A DNA stretch of 64,000 nt from Fidelibacterota bacterium TCS55 (lineage in GTDB: Bacteria > Fidelibacterota > Marinisomatia > Marinisomatales > TCS55): the NCBI GenBank assembly GCA_001577025.1, contig LSCF01000002.1:19229-83228 (forward strand). The letters run 5' to 3'. The notes under the pieces are model-generated. The model saw only the letters and a list, made by a program, of their open reading frames with translations, did not search any database and had not been told where the DNA came from. Below, piece after piece: positions 1 to 8,656 of this stretch. The position numbers and the translations under genes are program-made. Each line of letters begins with the position of its first letter. Positions within the stretch are counted from its first letter, which is position 1.

Positions 1-689
1 GAAATGGCGCTTTCTCTTCTGAAAGCCGCCATAGCTGACGTCGCTAATTCAGGCAGAGATGTACCAAATGCCACCACGCTCATTCCAATGACCACTTCAG
101 ATACCCCTAAGTTTCGCGCCAGAAAAATAGCCCCATCCACGAATAAATCAGCCCCAAATGACAAAAGAACGATGCCGCCTATGATTAATCCAATCAGTTT
201 CCACATACTGCCTTCTAAGACTTCTTCAGTTTTGGTTTCTTCGCCTGTGGGTGATTTAATGCAGAGTAAGATGTAAAAAACCAGACTAATAAATAGGACC
301 ATACCTTCAAATTGACTTAAGCGCTCATCAAATGCAAAAAAGATAAACAACGCACAAACGGCAAGGTAAATAAAGAAATCTCTTTTTAGATGATCATAAT
401 TCACTGTAATTGGAAAAATGAGCGCACTTAATCCCAATACCAAGCCCACATTTGCCACATTCGAGCCCACCACATTGCCTATAGCTATGGCCGAACTCCC
501 TTCTAATGCAGCGATAACACTGACTATTAATTCGGGCAGAGAAGTGCCAAATGCCACTACGGTCAGTCCAATGACCAATGTGGGGATACCCAATCGAGTG
601 GCAATAGTTGCACCCCCTTTAACAATCCATTCTGCCCCATAATAGAGCATGGCAGATCCGGCGATGAGAAAAAGAATACTATATAGCAT
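1..689 (-). CDS. Na+/Ca2+ exchanger family (CaCA/YrbG-like) membrane protein, 3' end cut off
   Basis: Reading the minus strand from the ATG at 689 gives 229 uninterrupted codons running off the left edge, so the C-terminus is missing. The protein is strongly hydrophobic. It carries two copies of the alpha-repeat motif of cation/Ca2+ exchangers: VAFGTSLPEL at residues 46-54 and again at 206-214. The first copy is followed by GNVVGSNVANVG (71-82), also typical of the family. These repeats line the ion path of an inner-membrane antiporter. The usual length is about 310-320 aa, so roughly two thirds is present. Start is 5 bp beyond the nadD stop, making this the last visible gene of the bamD-nadD operon. 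Family assignment is firm; the transported ion is inferred. Confidence 0.9.
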   Translation of the reverse strand, partial: MLYSILFLIAGSAMLYYGAEWIVKGGATIATRLGIPTLVIGLTVVAFGTSLPELIVSVIAALEGSSAIAIGNVVGSNVANVGLVLGLSALIFPITVNYDHLKRDFFIYLAVCALFIFFAFDERLSQFEGMVLFISLVFYILLCIKSPTGEETKTEEVLEGSMWKLIGLIIGGIVLLSFGADLFVDGAIFLARNLGVSEVVIGMSVVAFGTSLPELATSAMAAFRRESAI

Positions 690-694
690 CTGAA

Positions 695-1276
695 TTAATA
701 CAGATTCTGTTCATTAATAAATTCCCAAACAGGTTGCGTTACCATATATCGAATGGTTTTATCTTCTACCCACCGTTCACGAATTTGGGTGGATGATATT
801 TCAATTCTAGGGATGTTGGCAAATTGGATTTTTGCCAAAATCCAGTTGGGAATGTCACTGGGACGGAAACCAGGGCGAATAGCCACAATTAATCGGCATT
901 CCTCTAAGATTTCTTTTGGATTTTGCCACGTATGGAATTGTTTCAATGAATCACTTCCAATAAGATAAAAAAGATCTTTTCTATCAATACCTGTTTCTTC
1001 TTTGTACGCCCGAATAGTATCCAAAGAATATGAAATACCACCTCGGCTAATTTCTATATCGGATATAATGAAATTTGGATTATCCTGAGTGGCTATATCC
1101 AACATTTTTAACCGATTATCAACAGAGGATATTTTCATTCCCTTTTTATGGGGAGGCAGATGAGCAGGGACAAAAACAATTTGGTCAAAATGTTCCGCCT
1201 CGAAAATGGTTTGGGCAACGATAAGATGACCAAAATGAGGCGGATCGAATGTGCCGCCAAAAAGACAGGTTTTCAT
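695..1276 (-). CDS. nadD: Nicotinate-nucleotide adenylyltransferase
   Basis: A 193-aa cytoplasmic enzyme that adenylates nicotinate mononucleotide to deamido-NAD in NAD biosynthesis. The N-terminus has the nucleotidyltransferase signature GGTFDPPHFGH (residues 7-17, the HxGH motif at 14-17). The C-terminal third has ISSTQIR (160-166), the second conserved NadD signature that binds the triphosphate. A GSDSL...W stretch near residue 107 is also family-typical. Length is normal. The start codon overlaps the bamD stop as ATGA, so the two are probably translationally coupled. Coupling of a NAD enzyme to an outer-membrane assembly lipoprotein looks like operon packing rather than shared function. 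Confidence 0.96.
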   Translation of the reverse strand: MKTCLFGGTFDPPHFGHLIVAQTIFEAEHFDQIVFVPAHLPPHKKGMKISSVDNRLKMLDIATQDNPNFIISDIEISRGGISYSLDTIRAYKEETGIDRKDLFYLIGSDSLKQFHTWQNPKEILEECRLIVAIRPGFRPSDIPNWILAKIQFANIPRIEISSTQIRERWVEDKTIRYMVTQPVWEFINEQNLY

Positions 1277-2040
1277 TCTAATTCGATTCTATCAAACACA
1301 CGTTTTTGCTCAAACCAAGCATCCACTAAATCATCCATTTTAATCTTTTCAATATGTTTGTGATTCGTATCATAATAGGTTTTGGCTTGATCAAATTCAT
1401 CGCGCTCGATATGGCATGCAATTATCTTCATATGAGCCAATTCAATATAATCAGTATCATAATATAAATCGGTCACTTGTTTAAATGCCAACATGGCTGC
1501 CTTATACTCCTCCATTTTCATATAGAGGACACCAGATTCGTATGCTTTGTTAGACAATTTACCGCGAAGGATTAAAATATCTTCTTGTGCTGTTTCCCGC
1601 TTATCCGAATTGGGATAGTCATCGATATATTCCTGGAGCTTTTCGATAGCTTTTTCTGAATAAGTTTGATCTCTAAAATATTTCGGTGACATAATCACAT
1701 ATGATTCACAAATACGATACCGAGCCTTCTCAACAAATGGACTAAAAGGCATCCGCCGAATAAGCCGGTCGTATTCAGCAATAGCCAGCAAATATTCATT
1801 TTTACTCAAGAAATAGGATTCTCCAAGATAATACATGGCATCATCCCCTAACTCAGTATGAGAAGCGGCAATAACCACGCGATTAAAGTGATCTTGTGCA
1901 CGGACATATTTTTTTTTGGCTAACGCGATTTTACCTTTTTCGAATTCAGATTCATAATCAATATCCCGATTGCTTTTATTCCCCGCACATCCGGACATAA
2001 CTATGGTAATACAAAAAATTAATGAGACTGCGATTCGCAT
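1273..2040 (-). CDS. bamD: BamD-like outer-membrane assembly lipoprotein
   Basis: Predicted 255-aa lipoprotein of the BAM complex, which inserts beta-barrel proteins into the outer membrane. The longer reading frame begins at 2103, but the ATG at 2040 gives a clean lipoprotein signal with lipobox MSGC (Cys18), so that start is chosen. The mature part is a run of TPR-like helices. It contains EFEKGKIALAKKKY and the segment SPFVEKARYRICESY, which match BamD/YfiO first repeats, followed by DDYPNSDKRETA. Length agrees with BamD (about 245-280 aa). It lies directly downstream of a DUF5683-type protein and overlaps nadD by four bases. BamA itself is not encoded in this window. Confidence 0.88.
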   Translation of the reverse strand: MRIAVSLIFCITIVMSGCAGNKSNRDIDYESEFEKGKIALAKKKYVRAQDHFNRVVIAASHTELGDDAMYYLGESYFLSKNEYLLAIAEYDRLIRRMPFSPFVEKARYRICESYVIMSPKYFRDQTYSEKAIEKLQEYIDDYPNSDKRETAQEDILILRGKLSNKAYESGVLYMKMEEYKAAMLAFKQVTDLYYDTDYIELAHMKIIACHIERDEFDQAKTYYDTNHKHIEKIKMDDLVDAWFEQKRVFDRIELE

Positions 2041-2077
2041 TAAAATGGTTCTTTCTATCAAATTTTGAGCCTGGAAT

Positions 2078-2905
2078 TTACCACGCATAAGTGATTCGTA
2101 CACCCCCTACTCCCCACTTATTTACCGGATTATAATTCAAATCCAGTTTTGGAATGTTTTTAGATTGATTATTGGCCGTCCAAGCAGCTTCCAATCCACT
2201 CACAAGGTGGTTAAACATTACCACGGAAACGGCGTAGCGGGAATAATGTTTCAAAATATTACTTTCATGGCGCTGATCTCGGTAATCGTCTTTCCGTTTG
2301 GTGAGTATAATTGATTCAACACTTCCCTTTTGGACAGTGTACCAATTTCCTACCGCATCGAAGGGATCATCATACGGATCATCCCATCCACCTACAAATT
2401 GATCATACTTTCCAATATTTTCGTAAAAATCTCTGTCCCTAATAACAGCAATCTCTGACCACGCATATTGCTGCACCAATTGGGCCAATTGATCGGTAAA
2501 ATAGTAGCTACCTCCAATTTTTAATCCCAATTTATGTGTACCAATAAGGATTTCTTCCCAGCGATCAGGGAAAATAGTTTTTGTATTATTATACCATCGT
2601 TCCAACGACCAATGAGCATCTCCATAAGCTTCAAATTGACGTCGAATATCTTCTGCTCGTTTCCCATAATTGAAGGACGAAATAATTCCAATTGTTTCAA
2701 TCCCTGCAAAAAGTACCGGTTTCCACCAGTGATCTTGGTTTTGAATTTGACCCAATCCTGGGACTAAGAATGATTTAAACATCGCTTTTACCGGCTTTGG
2801 CAAACCGATTGAATCTCTTTCAACCGGATAATTTGCCAAGTCGTAAGAATCAAATTGAGCGAAGCCAATGGACATAAATATGAATAAAGATAATATTCGA
2901 TTCAT
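2078..2905 (-). CDS. DUF5683-like secreted/membrane protein
   Basis: A 275-aa protein of unknown function. The ATG at 2905, one base after the upstream stop, begins a signal peptide MNRILSLFIFMSIGFAQ; the frame extends upstream but that part overlaps the previous gene. The segment around residues 40-75 (KSFLVPGLGQIQNQDHWW, then a hydrophobic helix) matches the opening of DUF5683 proteins: a proline/glycine-rich PGLGQ motif followed by a membrane span. These are common in FCB genomes near envelope genes. The remainder is rich in Tyr, Trp and Asp, with a terminal aromatic residue as in outer-membrane proteins. No enzymatic motif is visible. Family call is by recognition; function unknown. Confidence 0.7.
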   Translation of the reverse strand: MNRILSLFIFMSIGFAQFDSYDLANYPVERDSIGLPKPVKAMFKSFLVPGLGQIQNQDHWWKPVLFAGIETIGIISSFNYGKRAEDIRRQFEAYGDAHWSLERWYNNTKTIFPDRWEEILIGTHKLGLKIGGSYYFTDQLAQLVQQYAWSEIAVIRDRDFYENIGKYDQFVGGWDDPYDDPFDAVGNWYTVQKGSVESIILTKRKDDYRDQRHESNILKHYSRYAVSVVMFNHLVSGLEAAWTANNQSKNIPKLDLNYNPVNKWGVGGVRITYAW

Positions 2906-2906
2906 A

Positions 2907-5837
2907 TTAAAATCCGAACAGAACCGTGAAATATATTCGATTTTCATGACCGTATTGAATGGGATTTCCATCGCCAATATCCATTTCAAATGTATCTAGC
3001 CCCCGATGGTATTCAAACCCAATGGAGGTTGGATAATTATAAAAAGAAGCACCAGACATTCTCCATTCTATCCCCGACGATCGTTTCGCCTTAAAATCTG
3101 AATGATCACGATTCCATGCATCACCCATTTGTCCAATCAATCCTATGGTGGAATGTTGAAGTGTAAACCATCCCATAGGGATGTGTTTTTCCCTGAACAG
3201 TGGAATGCGCAGACCTACTTCTCCTATAGCCATATTTGTACCTTCTAATGAATAGAACGGATAACCCTTTAAACCGGGCATACCACCAGCAAAAAAGTGG
3301 AAAAATGAATCTGCCATTGTATTGGATATCCAACCGGCCTGACCGCCCAATGAAATAGTCCATCGGTTAGTGTTGGGAATTTCCCATAAATATTTTCCTC
3401 TCAATTCAGTTCGAACCAAATTATGATTGTTGAATTTTGATACCAACGTCCCAGATTCGGATAGATCTAATCCATCAATGAATTGGTTCAACTCCTTTGC
3501 CACTGTAAAATTAATTTCATACCCCACGGGATTGATATTTTGATCAATCCTTCGTTTAAATTGTTTCAGATTCCACTTCAATCCTGCTTCTTTGCCGCGA
3601 AAATAATCATAACCTATTCCAGATTTTAATTGAGGTTTACCCACCACCTGCTCTTTGATGGAAGCACGATATTGGGCCCATTTACCATACAATTCGAATT
3701 GAGTGCCATAGAAGGGAATTTGCACCCCCCCACGGAATTCGACTAACCTAAATTTCAGATTATTATCCAGTTTATATACTGAATAGGCTGTCCGCTCCTC
3801 TGTATTTCGTGTGAGGTAAAAAGTCTCAAAAAACAAGGTTGGAAATAAATGTCGATACTCAAATAAAAAGAATAAATCCAAATCCTTTGATTGATTCATG
3901 GAAGCTCCACCAATGAGGGACACTTTATCTAAAATATCAGATGAATAGAAATAAAACCCCGGTTTAAAGGATTCATAATCCATAGTCATGCGCGGCATGG
4001 TAAACATGGGTGGAAAATGGTCCTTATATTTTTTTGGCTCCGATTGAATTGTTGAAGTGAGAGGTGGATTTAAATTTTTGTTCCGCTGAAAATATAACGG
4101 TGTATATCCTACTGTGTTATCATCCACAATTTGGAGTGAATCTAAAACCGCCAATTTATACTGGCCATTTTCATAAAGGGAGTATACAATCTTCCCACTA
4201 TCATGGATATCAGACATGAATGCGCCACCGGGTACATTGGTCAAATAGCCCTGCATCTCGCTGCCAATAAAATATAGATTAAAAATTCCAGATCTGTCGT
4301 CACTGTAAACCATACCCCATTTTGAATTATCACTTTGTCGCTCATCCCACAATTCATTATTCAAAATCGCGCCAGATGTAGAGTCCAACAAACTTAAGTA
4401 ATGGATATTTCTAAAATGGTGAGTAGTCATGTCAAAAACAAGACGATGATTCTCTCCATCATACTTCAATCCGCCAATAATTTCACGGTTATTAAAATTA
4501 GTAATTTTTACGGTGGATTTAGATTTGAGATCAATCTTGAAAATATTTTGGGTCCCGTCATATGTGGCCAAATAAAATAGCGCACTGTCATTAGATACAA
4601 ACACAGGTGAAAATGCACGGACGTCCCTTGTCAGTTGAAATTCTTTATTGGTCGTTAAATCGTATTCGTATAAGTCATAATACTTTGATCCAACTTTATT
4701 AGGCATCTTTGCTTTTTTAGAATAATATATCGATTCACCATTCCATGAAGGCCTTGAGTACACCCCATCTACGATCTTTCGAGATGTGTTGGTTTCTACA
4801 TCCATAACAAAAAGATCCGTATTCCCGAAATAATCATGATCTTGATTGGATAGATAAGCAATCTTGGTGCCATTTTCATTCCAAGTCGGAAAAAGATTGG
4901 CCGTACCTTTATCTTGAATGACCCTGCCTTTAACTTCATTTTCAATTACCGATTCAGTTAGTGTTTCATATCGTGATTCCAAGACAGATAAAAAATTATC
5001 ATAAACTTGGTTTCCATCTTTCCCCGTGGCATCCTTCATGGCTTTATTGACTGAATAGTTCATAGGCTTGCTGAGAGATGACATTATCTTTTCAAGAGAC
5101 TCCGGACCATATTTCACTGCCAAATAACGAGACAAGGCAAAACCCGAATTATATACGGATTCATTCCCGATGCCGCTTTTTCCGAATGTATTCATCTCCC
5201 GCCAAGAGAGCATATTATGCTTCAATATTCTGTCCCGCAAAATCATATCACGGATGGAATCCCAATTATCCCAGTCAGCACCGGGATACATATACTGTGC
5301 CGCCCCTTCTGCCAGCCACGGTGGTACGGCCGTCCCGGGGATGGGATAACTCACCAACGTATTGGGATAGCCATAAAGAACATCGGGCCTTTTTTCCTTT
5401 TCGTAGCCAATCCATTGTACGTATCCACCAGGAATAGACTTCCCAAATTTCTGTGCCCGTTGGATGGACACAATATGAGCGAATTCATGGGTAATCACAT
5501 TTTGAAGCCACCGATGGGAACCTCTCAGTTCAAACTCAAGGGGACTCGTCCAAATGATGATTTTGTTGTCATAAAAATAGGCGGCACCGTTGGATATATC
5601 GTCTACGTCAGTAAAAACAATATCAGTCTTATCAAATGGCTCGAATTGGTAGAGTTCTGTTATAAATGAATATATTTGTTCTGCAACATTGGCTCCCTCC
5701 CTTGCGGACTGCTCAGTTTCGGAATAAAAATGGATTCTGAAATGGTCCGTTTCAATGGATTGCCAATCTAACTCAGGATGATTGTAATTCACCTGAGCGA
5801 AACCAAAAGAAATCAAAAATAGAAAACAAAGTTTCAT
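2907..5837 (-). CDS. Gluzincin peptidase / WD40-like propeller / outer-membrane barrel fusion
   Basis: A 976-aa exported protein (signal peptide to about A14). Residues 30-290 look like a peptidase-MA/gluzincin domain: HEFAH at 117-121 is the HExxH zinc site, and WLAEGAAQY at 174-182 supplies the downstream Glu177 as third ligand, so the site appears intact. Residues about 300-600 hold repeated TolB/PD40-type blades (for example GTKIAYLSN, then DLFVMD). From about 640 the protein becomes an alternating aromatic beta-barrel ending in F, with a GGMPGLKGYP segment resembling the Omp85/BamA RGY region. The fusion suggests a surface or periplasmic protease tethered by its own barrel. It overlaps the upstream pseudo-peptidase gene by one base (TAATG). 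Substrate unknown. Confidence 0.82.
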   Translation of the reverse strand: MKLCFLFLISFGFAQVNYNHPELDWQSIETDHFRIHFYSETEQSAREGANVAEQIYSFITELYQFEPFDKTDIVFTDVDDISNGAAYFYDNKIIIWTSPLEFELRGSHRWLQNVITHEFAHIVSIQRAQKFGKSIPGGYVQWIGYEKEKRPDVLYGYPNTLVSYPIPGTAVPPWLAEGAAQYMYPGADWDNWDSIRDMILRDRILKHNMLSWREMNTFGKSGIGNESVYNSGFALSRYLAVKYGPESLEKIMSSLSKPMNYSVNKAMKDATGKDGNQVYDNFLSVLESRYETLTESVIENEVKGRVIQDKGTANLFPTWNENGTKIAYLSNQDHDYFGNTDLFVMDVETNTSRKIVDGVYSRPSWNGESIYYSKKAKMPNKVGSKYYDLYEYDLTTNKEFQLTRDVRAFSPVFVSNDSALFYLATYDGTQNIFKIDLKSKSTVKITNFNNREIIGGLKYDGENHRLVFDMTTHHFRNIHYLSLLDSTSGAILNNELWDERQSDNSKWGMVYSDDRSGIFNLYFIGSEMQGYLTNVPGGAFMSDIHDSGKIVYSLYENGQYKLAVLDSLQIVDDNTVGYTPLYFQRNKNLNPPLTSTIQSEPKKYKDHFPPMFTMPRMTMDYESFKPGFYFYSSDILDKVSLIGGASMNQSKDLDLFFLFEYRHLFPTLFFETFYLTRNTEERTAYSVYKLDNNLKFRLVEFRGGVQIPFYGTQFELYGKWAQYRASIKEQVVGKPQLKSGIGYDYFRGKEAGLKWNLKQFKRRIDQNINPVGYEINFTVAKELNQFIDGLDLSESGTLVSKFNNHNLVRTELRGKYLWEIPNTNRWTISLGGQAGWISNTMADSFFHFFAGGMPGLKGYPFYSLEGTNMAIGEVGLRIPLFREKHIPMGWFTLQHSTIGLIGQMGDAWNRDHSDFKAKRSSGIEWRMSGASFYNYPTSIGFEYHRGLDTFEMDIGDGNPIQYGHENRIYFTVLFGF

Positions 5838-8644
5838 TATTTAATGACACCCACTTTGATGATCTTTTCTTCGGATTTACCATCGGCACTTACAATTACT
5901 CTTGCTAGATAAACGCCGGATTCAATCTTGGATACATCCCAAGAAACTTCTACCAATTCTTTCAAGGTGTATTTAGTAGAAGGAAAATAATGTGGTTGAA
6001 AATCTGTATTGATACTTTCGACAGGGTATCCAGCCAAATCAAATATATTAATATTAATGTTTTCGGCTCGACCAACTTGAATGCGAAAAGTAACAATGTC
6101 GCCATAACTGGGATTAGGGTATGCATACGTCAAATCTAAATCTATCAGATACGCATCCGGAGGATTGGACTTCTCATTCTTAAATATTCTTGAATAATCA
6201 GGAGAACTATATGTGTAATTCCACTCGTTACCATTCGTGATAGAATTTTTTTTGAACTGAATAATTTTGGTTTCTGTTATAATTACTTGATTACCATTAT
6301 ATGAACCTACACCAATTAATTTGTCTCCAGTCATAATCCGGTCTATCTCTATACCTTCATTATTAAGACTTAGGATATTACCGTCAGCATTTTGAAACAC
6401 TAATTCTGGGTTTTCATCATTTAATAGATCAACCCCTAAAATGGGACTTATAGCATTGGCATCAATTGGGAAACCGTTTTTATAGATAAACCTAGAATCC
6501 AACGCATGGATATTGCCTTGATCATCTGTAAGAATTAATTCAGCATCCCCATCATTTTCAAAGTCTAGTAATGACAGATAATCAAAACTTCCCTTAAAGA
6601 CAATATTTTCAGGTTTTGAATTTTCAGTAAAAGAAATGCCATTAGTACTTAAATAATATCTATCTCCATGATGAGTGCCAGTATATGGTATGTTGTCTTG
6701 GGGAGAATTCAAATTTTCAATTTTATTTTGAGTAACAACATATGTTGATTCTTCGGTAGATATCCAAATTTGGGATTTTTGCCCATCTCCCTTTAAAAGT
6801 TTTACATTTTTGGAACTTGAGATTCTATTTTCCCATTTCTTCGAAAAGGACTTAGAATCATTATCAAATTCAAACCATTCAACTACCCAATCATTCTCAA
6901 CAGATTTTACCGTGGCTAAAGCAGTGGGGTTTGAATTCTGCACCACACAAACTTGTAGATTTTCTCCCTCATTTTTATATAATGCATTGATATCATTTAA
7001 GTCATCTCCCCACCAGAGTGAATCCCCTTCACCCACAAAATCCAAATCGCCGTCCCCATCCACATCCCATTGAAACAGAATGGATTTTTTTTCATCCGTC
7101 AAATAGGCTAAATCATAACTGGATGAGAAGTTGAATGTCATGGTCTTTCCAGCGCGTGAAATATTGCTGATATTGAGCCCTGAATTCGCCCCAGAATTGG
7201 ATTTTGTATTGGGATAGGTAAAGGAAGTAAAATCCATACTCCCTTCCGCATTGGCACGGATGTATTCTTTATTTTCAGCAAACCACATATCCCCCCAATA
7301 GCCGGAAGATGGGTCAGTAAGCAGATTAGATACATAACCAATATCCTGAGCCCCGTCTGCCTCTTCAAGGTCTACACCTCGATGCTTTCGATCACCATTG
7401 ATTGAGAATGAATTAATCCCTTCATTGATTTTCTGTTCATCAATATGCCAGATTAAGAGTCCTGAACTGGGAAGACCCAAATCATAATTGAGGACTTCTG
7501 TAATGACACCATACTCATTCTGCTTCACGCCCACGGAATCAAAAAGGATGTCTATTGTTGATGGATGTTTATTTGTTTTTTCCCATACCGCATATCGCGC
7601 TGAATCGATACTCACCCCATCTCGAAACCAATTATTTCGATTTTCGATTAAATAATATTCATCATGACTGATGGGAATTTTCACTATTCCATTTTCCACC
7701 CCACTTTGAATGGTAATTTTCCCGGGATACTTTACGGTAGTGGCCGTTTCCCATCCCGCATAGATTCGCGTCCATGCATCCGGTGGTGCAGGCACGATGC
7801 CGTTTCCATTGTTGGATCCCTGATCCATAAGACTAAATACACCCACACCGGACAAACCTGTTTCTAAATCCCATAAGGGAGGCAGTCCAATAGCAAATCC
7901 GATCATCAATGCCCATGTACCTGTGATACTAAACTGTACATTACATGGATTGGTCAATGCATCATGGATCGATGAATCCATAAGGATATGGTTTTGTGAT
8001 TCTGGAAGAATAATCCCAGATGGAATGGATGCACTACCAATTTGAATTGCACCGCCTAAATGGGTGTTCACCATATTTTTGTCAACAAATGTAGATGGTA
8101 TATCCTCAGGGGTTGGATCGAGGAATGGAAGTTTAAAATCTTGCCCCACGCCGGGATGAATAATTGTCACCAGATCAAATGAACTAAAATCAATTTGATC
8201 TATATCAAATGCAGCTTTGACGCCATCTCGCAATAATTCCGTTATCCTTTTTTCGTGTGCATCCTCCTGTCCCAATTCATTATAATAATTCATCGGTTTT
8301 TGAATAACATAACTGCCTTCATTGTCACTGGGGAAAACTGTTGATTGGGATAAGTCTAATCCAAATTTTCCATGAGAAACTGATCTGAAATATTGGTCCA
8401 CTGCCGCTACATGAGAATTAAAATAGTTTAAATCATGAGGCGTTGGATCGATGGTATAGTCGCCGCATATATTATTTTGAACCATTTCAAAGTTGCCACT
8501 TCCTGTAAATCCGGGATAATCACCTTCTGGAAAAGATACCCGAATAAATGCCACCTTTAGATTACCTAAAATTTGAGCATTAAGTGGAAATAACGAGAAA
8601 AGCAGAAAGGCCAAAGCCAATCTGCATTGGAGAAAACGGTTCAT
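5837..8644 (-). CDS. M6-family-like secreted protein with lost zinc motif, beta-propeller and sorting tail
   Basis: A 935-aa exoprotein with a signal peptide ending near A23. Residues 30-500 follow the layout of M6 (InhA-type) metalloproteases: IIHPGVGQD (161-169), GLPPLWD (253-259), GVGVFSLMDQG (267-276), PDAW...AGW (288-298), then SGLLIWHIDE and RGVDLEEADG. Where active members have HEFGH just before GLPDLYD, this protein has LMIGF (246-250), and no HExxH occurs anywhere. It is therefore probably catalytically dead. The middle has FG-GAP-like Asp-rich blades (DVDGDGDLDF, ENDGDAEL, NDENPEL). The last 90 residues form a T9SS-type sorting domain starting YAYPNP. It lies 12 bp after the PorV-like gene, its likely secretion partner. 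Confidence 0.85.
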   Translation of the reverse strand: MNRFLQCRLALAFLLFSLFPLNAQILGNLKVAFIRVSFPEGDYPGFTGSGNFEMVQNNICGDYTIDPTPHDLNYFNSHVAAVDQYFRSVSHGKFGLDLSQSTVFPSDNEGSYVIQKPMNYYNELGQEDAHEKRITELLRDGVKAAFDIDQIDFSSFDLVTIIHPGVGQDFKLPFLDPTPEDIPSTFVDKNMVNTHLGGAIQIGSASIPSGIILPESQNHILMDSSIHDALTNPCNVQFSITGTWALMIGFAIGLPPLWDLETGLSGVGVFSLMDQGSNNGNGIVPAPPDAWTRIYAGWETATTVKYPGKITIQSGVENGIVKIPISHDEYYLIENRNNWFRDGVSIDSARYAVWEKTNKHPSTIDILFDSVGVKQNEYGVITEVLNYDLGLPSSGLLIWHIDEQKINEGINSFSINGDRKHRGVDLEEADGAQDIGYVSNLLTDPSSGYWGDMWFAENKEYIRANAEGSMDFTSFTYPNTKSNSGANSGLNISNISRAGKTMTFNFSSSYDLAYLTDEKKSILFQWDVDGDGDLDFVGEGDSLWWGDDLNDINALYKNEGENLQVCVVQNSNPTALATVKSVENDWVVEWFEFDNDSKSFSKKWENRISSSKNVKLLKGDGQKSQIWISTEESTYVVTQNKIENLNSPQDNIPYTGTHHGDRYYLSTNGISFTENSKPENIVFKGSFDYLSLLDFENDGDAELILTDDQGNIHALDSRFIYKNGFPIDANAISPILGVDLLNDENPELVFQNADGNILSLNNEGIEIDRIMTGDKLIGVGSYNGNQVIITETKIIQFKKNSITNGNEWNYTYSSPDYSRIFKNEKSNPPDAYLIDLDLTYAYPNPSYGDIVTFRIQVGRAENININIFDLAGYPVESINTDFQPHYFPSTKYTLKELVEVSWDVSKIESGVYLARVIVSADGKSEEKIIKVGVIK

Positions 8645-8656
8645 AAAGAACGAACG

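Noticed and set aside
4..642. Plus-strand open frames of 90 and 74 codons near the left edge
   Set aside because: They lie antisense to the clearly conserved Na+/Ca2+ exchanger reading frame on the minus strand.
5837..8644. Active M6 metallopeptidase
   Set aside because: The HExxH motif is missing at the expected position and nowhere else in the protein.
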